Shown one piece after another: positions 8,201 to 15,227 of a stretch of 15,227 nt of DNA (the stretch's first letter is position 1; the number at the start of each line of letters is the position of its first letter). This DNA comes from Azotobacter paspali (lineage in GTDB: Bacteria > Pseudomonadota > Gammaproteobacteria > Pseudomonadales > Pseudomonadaceae). The DNA lies in the NCBI RefSeq assembly GCF_042434745.1, contig NZ_JBHLSS010000059.1; one strand, written 5' to 3'. Made by a program: the position numbers and the translations under genes. A model generated the notes under the pieces. The model saw only the letters and a list, made by a program, of their open reading frames with translations. It was not told the origin of the DNA and did not search any database.

Positions 8201-9260
8201 CTCACGTTTTCCTTGTTGGATGATGAATCAAGCGTAATCAGGCAAGCGCTCGCGGTGCTGGCCGTCGAGGCGCGATGCGATAAAGGGGCTGGGCGCCAGC
8301 CGCGCCAGGCAATCAACAGCGACAGCGACTGGAACCCGATGATCAAGGCCACTCAGCCTGGCCACCCCCAGTGCTCCCACAACACCCCAGGTGCCAGGGC
8401 GTCACAGCTACCGCCCAGGTAGTAGCCCGCGAGGTACAGCCCAACGGCACAGCCTTGTCGTGGCGGCCCTGGCTGGTGGTGAACGCGTTGGCAGCGGCCT
8501 GGGTGAGGAACACCCCAGTGGAACTCAAGGCCAGCCCCAGGACCATCATCCACAACGACGGCGCCAGCGTCAGGCACGAGCCCGTCACCCCGAGGCCCGC
8601 CGCCACGCCCACTAGCTGCGCCTGGGGGGCGCCTTGCTCAGGCGCCCGGCAACCAGAATGACCACCAATGCCAGCAGGAACACGGCGTAGATCGACCCCA
8701 GCGCACCGGTGCCGAGGGCGAACGGCGCATGGCTCAAGTACAGGCCGGCATAGCCCTGCCAGGGCGCCCAGCGCCAGCCGCCAGCTGGCGAACTCGGTCA
8801 CCAGGCCGGTGAGGAGGCGCCCGCAAAAGCCCCCCAGCACCGTGCCAGCCACATAGACACTGGTGAGCTCGGTCACTGCGCCGCCGCTCCAGCGCACGCC
8901 GATGTAGGCAACACTGGTCGCGAACACCACGGGAATGAGCATGCCCTGCACACCGCGCCACAGCAGGAATTCGCCGAAGCTGTCCGCCCTGGCGGACAGC
9001 AACGCAGGCACCGCCAGGCCGAGCGCAGCCACGGCGATGACCCGGTGCTGGGCCATGCCGACGGTCAAGTGGCCCACCAGGGGGGCGCAGACGGCCACGG
9101 CCAGCGTGCTGACGGTGATGCTCCAACTGGCTTGCCGCAGTGAGACATGGAAGCCTAGCGCTAGCTCGCCGAGCAGCCTCTGGGGCGCGTACAGGTCGAG
9201 AAACGCCGCGCAGCCGCACAGGAACAGGGCTATGCGCGGGCAACGCATGAAAGGCTTCAT
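8197..9260 (-). pseudogene. Decayed MFS transporter (YnfM-like) pseudogene
   Basis: MFS coding similarity is spread over three frames. The N-terminal half (from 9260 to about 8756) is in one frame: LYAPQRLLGELALGFHVS and FASWRLALGALAG. Near 8755 the frame shifts and jumps directly to YAGLYLSHAPFALGTGALGS, so the segment expected between the sixth and seventh helices (roughly 60 residues) appears deleted. The frame shifts again at the run of six Gs near 8625 and again near 8457 (AVGLYLAGYYLGG). A TGA follows HWGWPG at about 8352, yet the frame past it still reads VALIIGFQSLSLLIAW and ends in a TGA overlapping the HDO-2 start. The multiple lesions argue against simple sequencing error. The deletion junction lies in GCCCTGCCAGGGC (8753-8765), a palindrome. 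It was probably the first gene of the operon and a second exporter. Confidence 0.88.
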
Positions 9261-9354
9261 AAAAACATTCGTTATATTTTTAAACTATTTTATAAGTTAG
9301 GCCGACGACAGGATCCAATACCTATTTCAGACCGATTGATACCCAAGGATGAGC
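9261..9354. promoter_or_regulatory. Divergent AT-rich promoter/operator region between the MFS pseudogene and lysR
   Basis: This is the only markedly AT-rich segment of the cluster (about 9260-9300). It contains an imperfect dyad with arms CTTCATAAAA (9256-9265) and TTTTATAAG (about 9289-9297), and several T-N11-A possibilities typical of LysR sites. The leftward set and the rightward lysR diverge here, the classical LysR layout, so it probably drives both and is bound by the regulator. No exact -35/-10 pair is assigned. Confidence 0.55.
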
Positions 9355-10266
9355 ATGATCGACCTGCGCCGGCTGCGTTACTTTCTGATGGTGAGCGATG
9401 AATTGCACTTTGGCCGTGCCGCGTCGCGCCTGCACATCGCGCAACCGCCGTTGACGCGGCAGATCTCGGCACTGGAGGCCGAACTGGGCTTTCGCTTGTT
9501 CGACCGCAGTTCCCGCAACGTCATCCTCACTGCCGAGGGCCGGCACTTCCTGCCCTACGCGCGTGCGGTGCTGGAGCAGGTGGACCTGACACAGGCCATC
9601 ACCAGCAAACTGGCGGCAGGTTCCATGGGGCACCTGGCGGTGGGCTATGCCAGTTCCATCGCCCTGTCGGACATTTTCAGCCAGACCATCCAGGCTTTCT
9701 GCAGCGCATTCCCGGACGTGCGGTTGAGCGTTGAGGAAGGCGCCTCTAGCACCCAATGGGCGCATATCATCGAAGGCCGCCTGGATATCGGCATGAGCCG
9801 CATGCAGCCACCGGGCGACGACGCCGATGTCCAGGCCCTGTGCCTTGGCAACGAGCCACTGATAGCCGCCGTCGCCAGTGATAGCCCCCTCGCCCGGCAG
9901 GCGCAGGTGACATTGACGGAGCTGAGTGCGTACCCGCTGATCGCCTTCCCGGCGGACTACGGCTCGGGGCTGAACGAAATCGTCGAGACCCTCTACCGCC
10001 GCCACGCCCTCACGTGCCGGCCGGCCCCTACCGGCAAGCAGATCACCTCGATCATCGCGCTGGTGGCCGCGGGGCGGGGTGTTGCGGTGGTGCCCGAGTG
10101 TACGCGGACCTTGGCCAAGCGAGGGGTGACCTACCGGCCGCTGGCCGAGCCCGAGGCCACCGCGCCGCTATTGGTGCTCACCCGTAAGCATGAGCGCAGC
10201 CCGTTGGTGAGGGCATTTGTCGATGTGATCCAGCAAACGATGGCGGCGAAAGTGGCGACGCATTGA
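9355..10266 (+). CDS. LysR-family transcriptional regulator of the phosphonate cluster
   Basis: The protein is 303 aa from the ATG at 9355, chosen because AAGGA lies 7 nt upstream; the ATG at 9349 overlaps that site and has none of its own. The N-terminal winged HTH reads LRRLRYFLMVSDELHFGRAASRLHIAQPPLTRQI, close to the CatR/BenM-like branch. It is followed by the linker helix and a two-lobed effector domain (HLAVGYASS, RLDIGMSR, LVAAGRGVAVVPE). It is divergent from the leftward set, so by family behaviour it probably activates or represses that set and autoregulates. The inducer could be a pathway intermediate, but nothing in the sequence shows this. Its stop is only about 10 bp from a truncated second lysR gene, which marks a recombination junction. 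Confidence 0.93.
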   Translation: MIDLRRLRYFLMVSDELHFGRAASRLHIAQPPLTRQISALEAELGFRLFDRSSRNVILTAEGRHFLPYARAVLEQVDLTQAITSKLAAGSMGHLAVGYASSIALSDIFSQTIQAFCSAFPDVRLSVEEGASSTQWAHIIEGRLDIGMSRMQPPGDDADVQALCLGNEPLIAAVASDSPLARQAQVTLTELSAYPLIAFPADYGSGLNEIVETLYRRHALTCRPAPTGKQITSIIALVAAGRGVAVVPECTRTLAKRGVTYRPLAEPEATAPLLVLTRKHERSPLVRAFVDVIQQTMAAKVATH

Positions 10267-10275
10267 CCTGCCGCT

Positions 10276-10377
10276 AAGTGCGAAAACATGCTTGGCCACC
10301 ATCTGTGGCGATAGACCCAGTCGCTCTGCTGCGCTGGCGTAGGAGCCCAACTCCGCCGCGATCACAAATGCCCCCAT
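10276..10377 (-). pseudogene. 5' remnant of a different LysR-family gene
   Basis: About 34 codons on the minus strand read MGAFVIAAELGSYASAAERL followed by GLSPQMVAKHVFAL, a clear LysR HTH start. Homology ends near 10276. The rest of the effector domain is absent, and the sequence becomes the 3' end of the oppositely oriented cluster regulator. The remnant therefore marks the right boundary of the acquired segment or of a deletion. Confidence 0.75.
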
Positions 10378-10507
10378 GCTATGTTGAGGACGATGCCGAA
10401 TTGCCCCGTGTGCTCACGCCAGACTAACCCACCTCCAGATCGGCATAAACCCAGCACAGGCAATGGTTCGCGAGGATTCAGAGTAGGTCAGGGACCTCTC
10501 GGCATCT

Positions 10508-10630
10508 GGGTCAATTCAGCATCGGCGCCAACAGAGTTTCGTCAGTTAGAGCAAAAACTAGCGGCGCAGTTGGCCGAACTCGAAGCGATGAAGGGTAGCT
10601 CTGAGCTGAAGCAAGAAATCGAATTGACCC
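10508..10630. repeat. 10-bp inverted repeat bracketing the MvaT-like fragment
   Basis: GGGTCAATTC (10508-10517) and GAATTGACCC (10621-10630) are perfect reverse complements 103 bp apart. The MvaT-like coding similarity lies between them and ends at the right arm. They could be ends of a small mobile piece or recombination scars. Confidence 0.55.
10531..10623 (+). pseudogene. Fragment of an MvaT/TurA (H-NS-like) silencer gene
   Basis: The frame reads EFRQLEQKLAAQLAELEAMK then GSSELKQEIE, matching the N-terminal coiled-coil oligomerisation segment of Pseudomonas MvaT-family proteins. A proper start codon and ribosome-binding site are missing, and after KQEIE the similarity is lost, with a stop at about 10657-10659. 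The C-terminal DNA-binding part is absent. The fragment is therefore broken at both ends. MvaT-type proteins silence AT-rich acquired DNA. If translated within the longer frame (start at 10381) it could in theory act as a truncated interfering partner, but a relic is more likely. Confidence 0.6.
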
Positions 10631-10695
10631 GGTTGCCGAGGGTGCTAGACCCAGTCTGATACTTCCCGAACCATCACCTGTCCCAGGTTATACGG

Positions 10696-10724
10696 TGAAT
10701 CGCCCCGGGAATTCCGGAGGCTCG
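10696..10724. repeat. Terminal inverted repeat of IS3 copy 2 (left end)
   Basis: TGAATCGCCCCGG followed by CCGGAGGCTCG mirrors the copy 1 terminal repeat at 1040-1067. This sets the element boundary at 10696. Confidence 0.78.
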
Positions 10725-10734
10725 CTGGTGTGAG

Positions 10735-11651
10735 TCACGCCACCATGGCGGACTCGTCAAGTTGTCGATAATAAGCGGCTTCGGCCCCAGCCGGAGGTAC
10801 GTTGCCGATCGGCTCCAGCCGCCGCCGGTGATTGAACCCGTCCACCCAGGCCAGCGTGGCCATCTCCACCGCTCCCCGGTTCTTCCAAGACTGGCGATGG
10901 ATTACCTCGGCTTTGTAGAGTCCGTTGATGGTCTCGGCCAAGGCATTGTCATATGAGTCGCCCACGCTACCTACGGACGGCTCGATGCCAGTCCCGGCCA
11001 GGCGCTCGGTATAGCGGATCGATACGTACTGCACCCCGCGGTCGCTATGATGGATCAGGCCACCCTGGCTGACGGGGCGGCGGGCGTACAGAGCTTGCTC
11101 CAGGGCATCGAGCACGAAGTCCGTCCGAGCCGAGCTGGACACCTTCCAGCCAACGATGCACCGGGCGAATACGTCGATGATGAAGGCCACGTAGACGAAG
11201 CCCTGCCAGGTGGAAACATACGTGAAGTCCGATACCCACAGCGCATTCGGGCGCTCGGCGCGGAACTGGCGGTTCACCCGATCCAGAGGACAAGGCATAG
11301 TCTTGTCGCTGGCCGTGGTCTTGACCGGTTTGCCACGCACCACGCCTTGCAGCCCAAGCTTTCGCATCAGGCGCTCCACCGTGCAGCGGGCCACGGCAAT
11401 GCCTTCGCGCTGCAACTGCCGCCAGACCTTACGTGCCCCATAGACCTGGAAATTCTCGTCCCGGATACGCTGAACATGCTCGCAGAGCAGTTCATCCCGG
11501 CGTGCTCGGGCTGACTGCCGTGCGGGAGCGATTTTCCGGGCCATAGGCTCGTAGTAGGTCGACGAGGCAATCGGCAGTACCTTGCGGATCGGTGCGGCCG
11601 GCCAGGCTCGACCCCGTGGACCTGGCGGTGATCGTCGATGAAGGCCTTCAT
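10735..11651 (-). pseudogene. IS3-family transposase OrfB of copy 2, frameshifted
   Basis: The original start (MKAFIDDHRQVHGVEP, ATG at 11649-11651, overlapping the orfA stop as ATGA) leaves frame at a 14-bp insertion around 11591-11604 that copy 1 lacks. After it, the rest of OrfB continues in another frame as RKVLPIASSTYYEP and is intact to the stop at 10735. The full DDE set is present: NALWVSDFTYVS, HHSDRGVQY and the Glu of ALAETINGLYK. The Trp and Gln that are Arg in copy 1 are normal here. The downstream frame is open further upstream, so a fusion with part of OrfA by unusual frameshifting cannot be excluded, but normal OrfB cannot be made. Confidence 0.82.
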
Positions 11652-11911
11652 CGCTTGAAGCGGCGGTCGAGCTCCGCCTGGGCAAAATACGCCGAGGCCT
11701 TGTGCAGGTTCTCGTTGGCTTGGCGCAGCTCACGCACTTCCCGCTCGAGCGCCTTGATCCGTTCACGCTCGGGCGTCGTCTGCCCCTCGCGCCGTCCGCT
11801 ATCGCGTTCGGCCTGCCTTACCCAGCGGCGCAGCGTTTCGGCCGTGCAAGCGATCTTCGCCGTGATGGAATTGATCGCCGCCCACTGCGACTCGTGCTCG
11901 TCCTCGATCAT
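11648..11911 (-). pseudogene. IS3-family OrfA of copy 2, N-terminally truncated
   Basis: It reads EDEHESQWAAI through the HTH (CTAETLRRWVRQAERD), the coiled coil and the AYFAQAELDRRFKR end, as in copy 1. The first 20 or so residues (KYSPKVRERAVRLVL in copy 1) and the element's terminal repeat are gone. The ATG at 11909-11911 falls at the junction and is not the native start. Confidence 0.82.
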
Positions 11912-11923
11912 GAGAAAAACTTG

Positions 11924-12005
11924 ATTTCATCACAAAGAAATTGAGTTTGTCTCACAGCAAGTCGCTGCTGACAATCCTTCCAAATTTTCGGATGGAGGAT
12001 TACAC
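11924..12005 (+). promoter_or_regulatory. metE upstream region: dyad, possible promoter, strong RBS
   Basis: Only 94 bp separate the IS3 fossil from metE. They hold an ATTTC-N8-GAAAT dyad (11924-11941), a possible sigma-70 pair TTGTCT (11947-11952) with 17-nt spacing to GACAAT (11970-11975), and GGAGG 8 nt before the ATG. The dyad could be a MetR/LysR-type site but does not match the E. coli MetR consensus well. Each promoter box matches 4 of 6 positions, so this is tentative. The RBS is convincing. Confidence 0.4.
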
Positions 12006-14306
12006 ATGGTTTTGGCACACAACCTGGGCTTTCCGCGCATTGGCCGGGATCGCGAACTGAAGAAAGCCCAGGAGGCCTTCTGGAAAGGCGAGCTGGACGA
12101 AGTCGGTCTGCGTGTAGTAGGGCAGCAACTGCGTACTGCCCACTGGCAGGTACAGAAGGACGCGGGCATTGAGTTGCTGCCAGTCGGTGACTTCGCCTGG
12201 TATGACCAGGTCCTCACCCATTCGCTGACTTTCGGTGTCATTCCCGAGCGCTTTCGTGGCCATGGCAATGCCAAGCCGACTCTGCAAACCCTGTTCGCCA
12301 TGGCCCGTGGCGTGAGCGATAGCTGCCGCGGTGGTGCTCATGCCCAGGAAATGACCAAGTGGTTCGATACCAACTACCACTATCTGGTACCGGAGTTCAC
12401 CGCCGAACAGCAGTTCGAACTCAGTTGGGAACAGCTCTTCGAAGAGGTGGATGAAGCCAAGGCGCTCGGTTATGCGGTCAAACCGGTGGTGATCGGTCCG
12501 TTGACCTACCTCTGGCTGGGCAAGACCAAAGGCGCAGAGTTCGACAAGCTCGACCTGCTGGAGCGACTGCTGCCTCTGTATGGGCAGATCTTCCAGCGCC
12601 TGGCTGCCCAAGGCGTGGAATGGGTCCAGATCGACGAACCGATCCTGGTGCTGGACTTGCCGCAGGACTGGAAGAACGCCTTTGAACGCGCCTACAACCT
12701 GCTGCAGAAAGATCCGCTGAAGAAGCTGGTTGCCACCTACTTCGGTGACCTGGAAGACAATCTTGGCCTGGCTGCAGGTCTACCGGTGGATGGCTTGCAC
12801 ATCGATCTGGTACGCGCCCCGGATCAATATCCGACCATTCTTGATCGCATGCCGGCTTACAAGGTCCTCTCGCTGGGCTTGGTCAACGGTCGCAATGTCT
12901 GGCGCTGCAATTTGGAGAAAGCGCTAGAAGTGGCTCGCCATGCCCACGAGCGGCTCGGTGAACGCCTCTGGATCGCTCCCTCCTGTTCGCTGCTGCATAG
13001 CCCCGTGGATCTGGCCCGTGAAGATAAGCTGGATGCGGAACTCAAAAGCTGGCTCGCCTTCGCCGTCCAGAAATGCCAAGAGGTCGCATTGTTGGCACGT
13101 GCCGTCTCCCAGCCCGAGGCTGCAGAGGTTGTCGCCGCATTGGCTGAAAGCCGAGCTGTCCAGACCAGCCGTGCAGCATCACCGCGCATCCATAAGCCCG
13201 AAGTGCAGGCGCGCCTGGCCGCTGTCCTTCCGGCCGACAGCCAACGGCAATCAGTCTTCGCCGAGCGTATTGTCAAGCAACGCGCGGGCCTGAACTTGCC
13301 GGCCTTCCCGACCACCACCATTGGCTCCTTCCCGCAGACACCAGCCATCCGCCTGACCCGTCAGTCTTTCAAGCAGGGCAAGATCAGCAAAGCCGAGTAC
13401 ATCGAGGCCATGCACAGCGAAATCCACCATGCTGTGCAGGTTCAGGAACACCTGGGGCTGGATGTGCTGGTGCACGGCGAGGCCGAACGCAACGACATGG
13501 TCGAGTATTTTGCCGAGCAGCTCGACGGCTACGCCTTTACCCGATTCGGTTGGGTGCAGAGCTACGGCTCGCGTTGTGTCAAACCAGCGGTCATCTACGG
13601 CGACCTGAGTCGGCCGAAGGCCATGACTGTCGACTGGATCGAGTATGCGCAGAGTCTCACCGACAAGGTAATGAAAGGCATGCTGACCGGCCCGGTCACC
13701 ATGCTGATGTGGTCCTTCCCGCGTGAGGATGTGAAACGCGAGGTGCAAGCCAAGCAACTGGCGCTGGCGATCCGTGACGAAGTGGTGGACCTTGAGGCCG
13801 CCGGCATCAAGATCGTCCAGATCGACGAAGCCGCCTTCCGCGAGGGGCTGCCGTTGCGCAAGGCCGAATGGCAACATTACCTGGACTGGGCGACCGAAGC
13901 GTTCCGCCTGACCGCTAGTGGCGTGAAAGACGAAACCCAGATCCATACGCACATGTGCTACAGCGAGTTCAACGACGTGATCGAATCCATCGCGGCCATG
14001 GATGCCGATGTGATCACCATCGAGACCTCGCGTTCGGACATGGAACTGCTGGATGCCTTCGAGAAGTTTGCCTACCCGAACGAGATCGGTCCGGGTGTCT
14101 ATGACATCCACTCGCCACGTGTACCGAGCAAGGAAGAGATCGTCACGCTACTGCGCAAAGCGGCCCTGCGCATCCCTGTCGAGCGTCTGTGGGTCAACCC
14201 GGATTGCGGTCTGAAGACCCGTGCCTGGCCTGAAACCAAAGCAGCCCTGATGAATATGGTCGCCGCGGCTCACGAGCTGCGTAACGACCTTGCCGCACAG
14301 GCCTGA
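12006..14306 (+). CDS. metE: Cobalamin-independent methionine synthase
   Basis: The protein is 766 aa, within the family norm (E. coli 753). It transfers the methyl group of 5-methyltetrahydropteroyltriglutamate to homocysteine to give methionine, in the cytosol. The N-terminal barrel starts with LGFPRIGRDRELKKAQE. The C-terminal catalytic barrel starts near FPTTTIGSFPQTPAIR and contains the zinc ligands His649 and Cys651 (HTHMC), Glu673 (TIETSRS) and Cys734 (NPDCGLKTR). These match E. coli 641, 643, 665 and 726 with a constant offset of 8. The start ATG has a strong GGAGG. It is intact with an intact terminator, but its upstream neighbour has been replaced by the truncated IS3 element, so any distal control sites have been lost. 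It looks like chromosomal backbone at the edge of the island. Confidence 0.98.
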   Translation: MVLAHNLGFPRIGRDRELKKAQEAFWKGELDEVGLRVVGQQLRTAHWQVQKDAGIELLPVGDFAWYDQVLTHSLTFGVIPERFRGHGNAKPTLQTLFAMARGVSDSCRGGAHAQEMTKWFDTNYHYLVPEFTAEQQFELSWEQLFEEVDEAKALGYAVKPVVIGPLTYLWLGKTKGAEFDKLDLLERLLPLYGQIFQRLAAQGVEWVQIDEPILVLDLPQDWKNAFERAYNLLQKDPLKKLVATYFGDLEDNLGLAAGLPVDGLHIDLVRAPDQYPTILDRMPAYKVLSLGLVNGRNVWRCNLEKALEVARHAHERLGERLWIAPSCSLLHSPVDLAREDKLDAELKSWLAFAVQKCQEVALLARAVSQPEAAEVVAALAESRAVQTSRAASPRIHKPEVQARLAAVLPADSQRQSVFAERIVKQRAGLNLPAFPTTTIGSFPQTPAIRLTRQSFKQGKISKAEYIEAMHSEIHHAVQVQEHLGLDVLVHGEAERNDMVEYFAEQLDGYAFTRFGWVQSYGSRCVKPAVIYGDLSRPKAMTVDWIEYAQSLTDKVMKGMLTGPVTMLMWSFPREDVKREVQAKQLALAIRDEVVDLEAAGIKIVQIDEAAFREGLPLRKAEWQHYLDWATEAFRLTASGVKDETQIHTHMCYSEFNDVIESIAAMDADVITIETSRSDMELLDAFEKFAYPNEIGPGVYDIHSPRVPSKEEIVTLLRKAALRIPVERLWVNPDCGLKTRAWPETKAALMNMVAAAHELRNDLAAQA

Positions 14307-14323
14307 TTCAGAACGTGGCAATC

Positions 14324-14350
14324 AAACGGGGCGCCAAGCGTCCCGTTTTA
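14324..14350 (+). terminator. Rho-independent terminator of metE
   Basis: Two 11-nt arms (14324-14334 and 14338-14348) pair with one G-U and a CAA loop; the stem core is AAACGGG/CCCGTTT. It is followed by a short T-rich stretch (TTTTACTTTC) and begins 18 nt after the metE stop. It also separates metE from queH. Confidence 0.85.
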
Positions 14351-14375
14351 CTTTCTTACCGAGGGTCAATGCCTC

Positions 14376-14702
14376 ATGAACAGCATCATGCGCCCGAAAT
14401 TGATCCTTCCGAAGGGGGCTGGCCGACTACTGCTGCATTCCTGCTGCGCCCCTTGCTCTGGGGAAGTCATGGAGGCCATCGCGGCATCGAACATCGATTA
14501 CACCACCTTTTATAATCCGAACATCTACCCGGAACAGGAGTACCTGCCGCGTAAGGAGGAGAACATCCGCTTTGCCAAAAAGCATGGAGTTCCTTTCGTC
14601 GATGCGGACTATGACGTCGACAACTGGTTCACCAGGGCCAAGGGGATGGAGCGGGAGTCAGAGCGTGGCATTCGTTGCACCATGTGCTTTGACATGCCCT
14701 TA
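14376..14702 (+). pseudogene. queH: Epoxyqueuosine reductase QueH, truncated by IS5 insertion
   Basis: 109 codons of native sequence remain: LLLHSCCAPCSG with the Cys23-Cys24 pair and Cys27, FYNPNIYPEQEY, the ADYDVDNWF block, and the CxxC at Cys101/Cys104. Intact QueH proteins are about twice as long, so the C-terminal part is missing. QueH reduces epoxyqueuosine to queuosine in tRNA and is a non-homologous alternative to QueG. At codon 109 (TTA, 14700-14702) the sequence enters the IS5-family end, and the frame then continues into IS DNA with a foreign tail to 14750. The ATG at 14376 is preceded by GAGGG 10 nt upstream. Loss of function is likely unless the product is still made elsewhere. 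Confidence 0.87.
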
Positions 14703-15227
14703 GAGCGTGTTATGAACTTTGAAGAAGAGATACGGCATTGCCGAGCATGAGGATGGTGAAGACGACGAAGTGCAAGCCAGCCAATGTTTCCGGTAGGCGC
14801 TCGTAGTCGCGAGCCAGGCGCCGGAACCGATTGACCCAGCCGAAGCTGCGCTCCACGACCCAGCGGCGCGGCAGAAGCACGAAGCCTTTCTTGGCTTCAG
14901 ACAGTTTCACCACGTGCAGTTGGATGCCCTCTTCCTGGGCCGCTTGCGCCGGATCATGACCGGTGTAGCCCTGGTCCACGAAGGCGAGCTTCACCGTCTG
15001 GCCCGTGGCCTGCTGGACTTGCTGTGCCAGCGATCGCACCTGGGCACGCTCCTGCTCATTGGCTGGTGTGACGTGGACCGCCAGCAGGTGGCCGAGCGTG
15101 TCCACCGCCATGTGCACCTTGCTGCCCTTCCTACGTTTATAGCCGTCATAACCGGCTCGTGGCCCGCTCTCGCAAGTGGACTGCAAGGTGCGGCCGTCCA
15201 GGATCACGGCGCTGGGTTGGCCCTGCT
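14703..15227 (-). mobile_element. IS5-family insertion sequence (runs past window end)
   Basis: The left boundary is inferred at about 14703, where QueH similarity stops and GAGCGTGTTATGAACTTTGA begins, resembling IS5-family terminal repeats. The preceding TTA (or TA) is a plausible target duplication. The opposite end is outside the window, so neither repeat nor duplication can be confirmed. The transposase is on the minus strand and ends 7 bp inside the element. Confidence 0.85.
14710..15227 (-). CDS. IS5-family DDE transposase, C-terminal part
   Basis: 172 codons are visible and the frame is open to the window end, so the N-terminal part is missing. The first catalytic Asp is in the VILDGRTLQST block or in HMAVDTLGH, the second is in LAFVDQGYTGHD, and the Glu is in RRWVVERSFGWVNRFRRLARDYE, the Y-(2)-R-(3)-E-(6)-K-like signature region of the IS4/IS5 group. 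The C-terminus GLHFVVFTILMLGNAV is typical. Nothing in the visible part is broken, so the element may be active and the queH disruption may be recent. Confidence 0.92.
   Translation of the reverse strand, partial: QGQPSAVILDGRTLQSTCESGPRAGYDGYKRRKGSKVHMAVDTLGHLLAVHVTPANEQERAQVRSLAQQVQQATGQTVKLAFVDQGYTGHDPAQAAQEEGIQLHVVKLSEAKKGFVLLPRRWVVERSFGWVNRFRRLARDYERLPETLAGLHFVVFTILMLGNAVSLLQSS

Larger units (their letters stand above)
10696..11911 (-). mobile_element. IS3-family insertion sequence, copy 2 (5'-truncated, defective)
   Basis: It has the same orientation and family as copy 1. The left end (3' of the transposase genes) has the terminal repeat at 10696-10724, beginning TGAATCGCCCCGG. The right end is missing: similarity to copy 1 stops at about 11905-11911, inside orfA, without an inverted repeat, and metE's upstream DNA follows at once. 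orfB also carries a 14-bp insertion relative to copy 1. It is thus a fossil that cannot move by itself. With copy 1 it flanks the phosphonate cluster in direct orientation. Confidence 0.88.

Noticed and set aside
11921..11941. Classical MetR box upstream of metE
   Set aside because: The ATTTC-N8-GAAAT dyad does not fit the TGAA-N5-TTCA consensus, so it is kept only as a tentative operator.

Overview
The window looks like an accessory island in a Pseudomonas-type gammaproteobacterium. The evidence is high GC, Pseudomonas-like MetE and QueH, a remnant of an MvaT-like H-NS-type silencer (a family typical of Pseudomonas), and dense IS3 and IS5 insertion sequences. No species is assigned.

Layout. 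1-1067: an IS3-family element on the minus strand, cut by the window edge. 1068-1551: no recognisable gene. 1552-9260: a leftward gene set, listed here in transcription order: a decayed MFS gene (pseudogene), a haem-oxygenase-like diiron oxidase homologue (HDO-2), an intact MFS exporter resembling the fosmidomycin-resistance group, a class I aminotransferase, a second HDO-like protein (HDO-1), a class II fumarase, and a PEP mutase. 9355-10266: a divergent LysR regulator. 10276-10660: the 5' stub of a different LysR gene and a fragment of an MvaT-like gene. 10696-11911: a second, related but defective IS3 element. 12006-14306: intact metE with a good terminator. 14376-15227: queH, broken by an IS5-family element that runs off the window.

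The main interest is the 1552-10266 set. The PEP mutase has the EDK(x5)NS signature and complete metal-binding Asp residues, so the cluster is predicted to make a C-P bond (PEP to phosphonopyruvate). None of the usual second-step genes is visible: no phosphonopyruvate decarboxylase, no citrate-synthase-like phosphonomethylmalate synthase, and no phosphonopyruvate reductase. The aminotransferase is the best candidate for pulling the unfavourable mutase equilibrium, by making phosphonoalanine. Two paralogous HDO-like proteins could then oxidise that amino acid. The fumarase may be a tailoring enzyme or a resistant target copy, and the Fsr-like MFS protein is the likely exporter. I do not recognise this gene combination as a characterised phosphonate pathway. 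Product and order of steps are inference.

Several leftward gene junctions carry short inverted repeats beside the ribosome-binding site. The flanks are full of truncated genes and IS copies, consistent with acquisition and later erosion. The loss of one exporter suggests that decay has begun inside the cluster.
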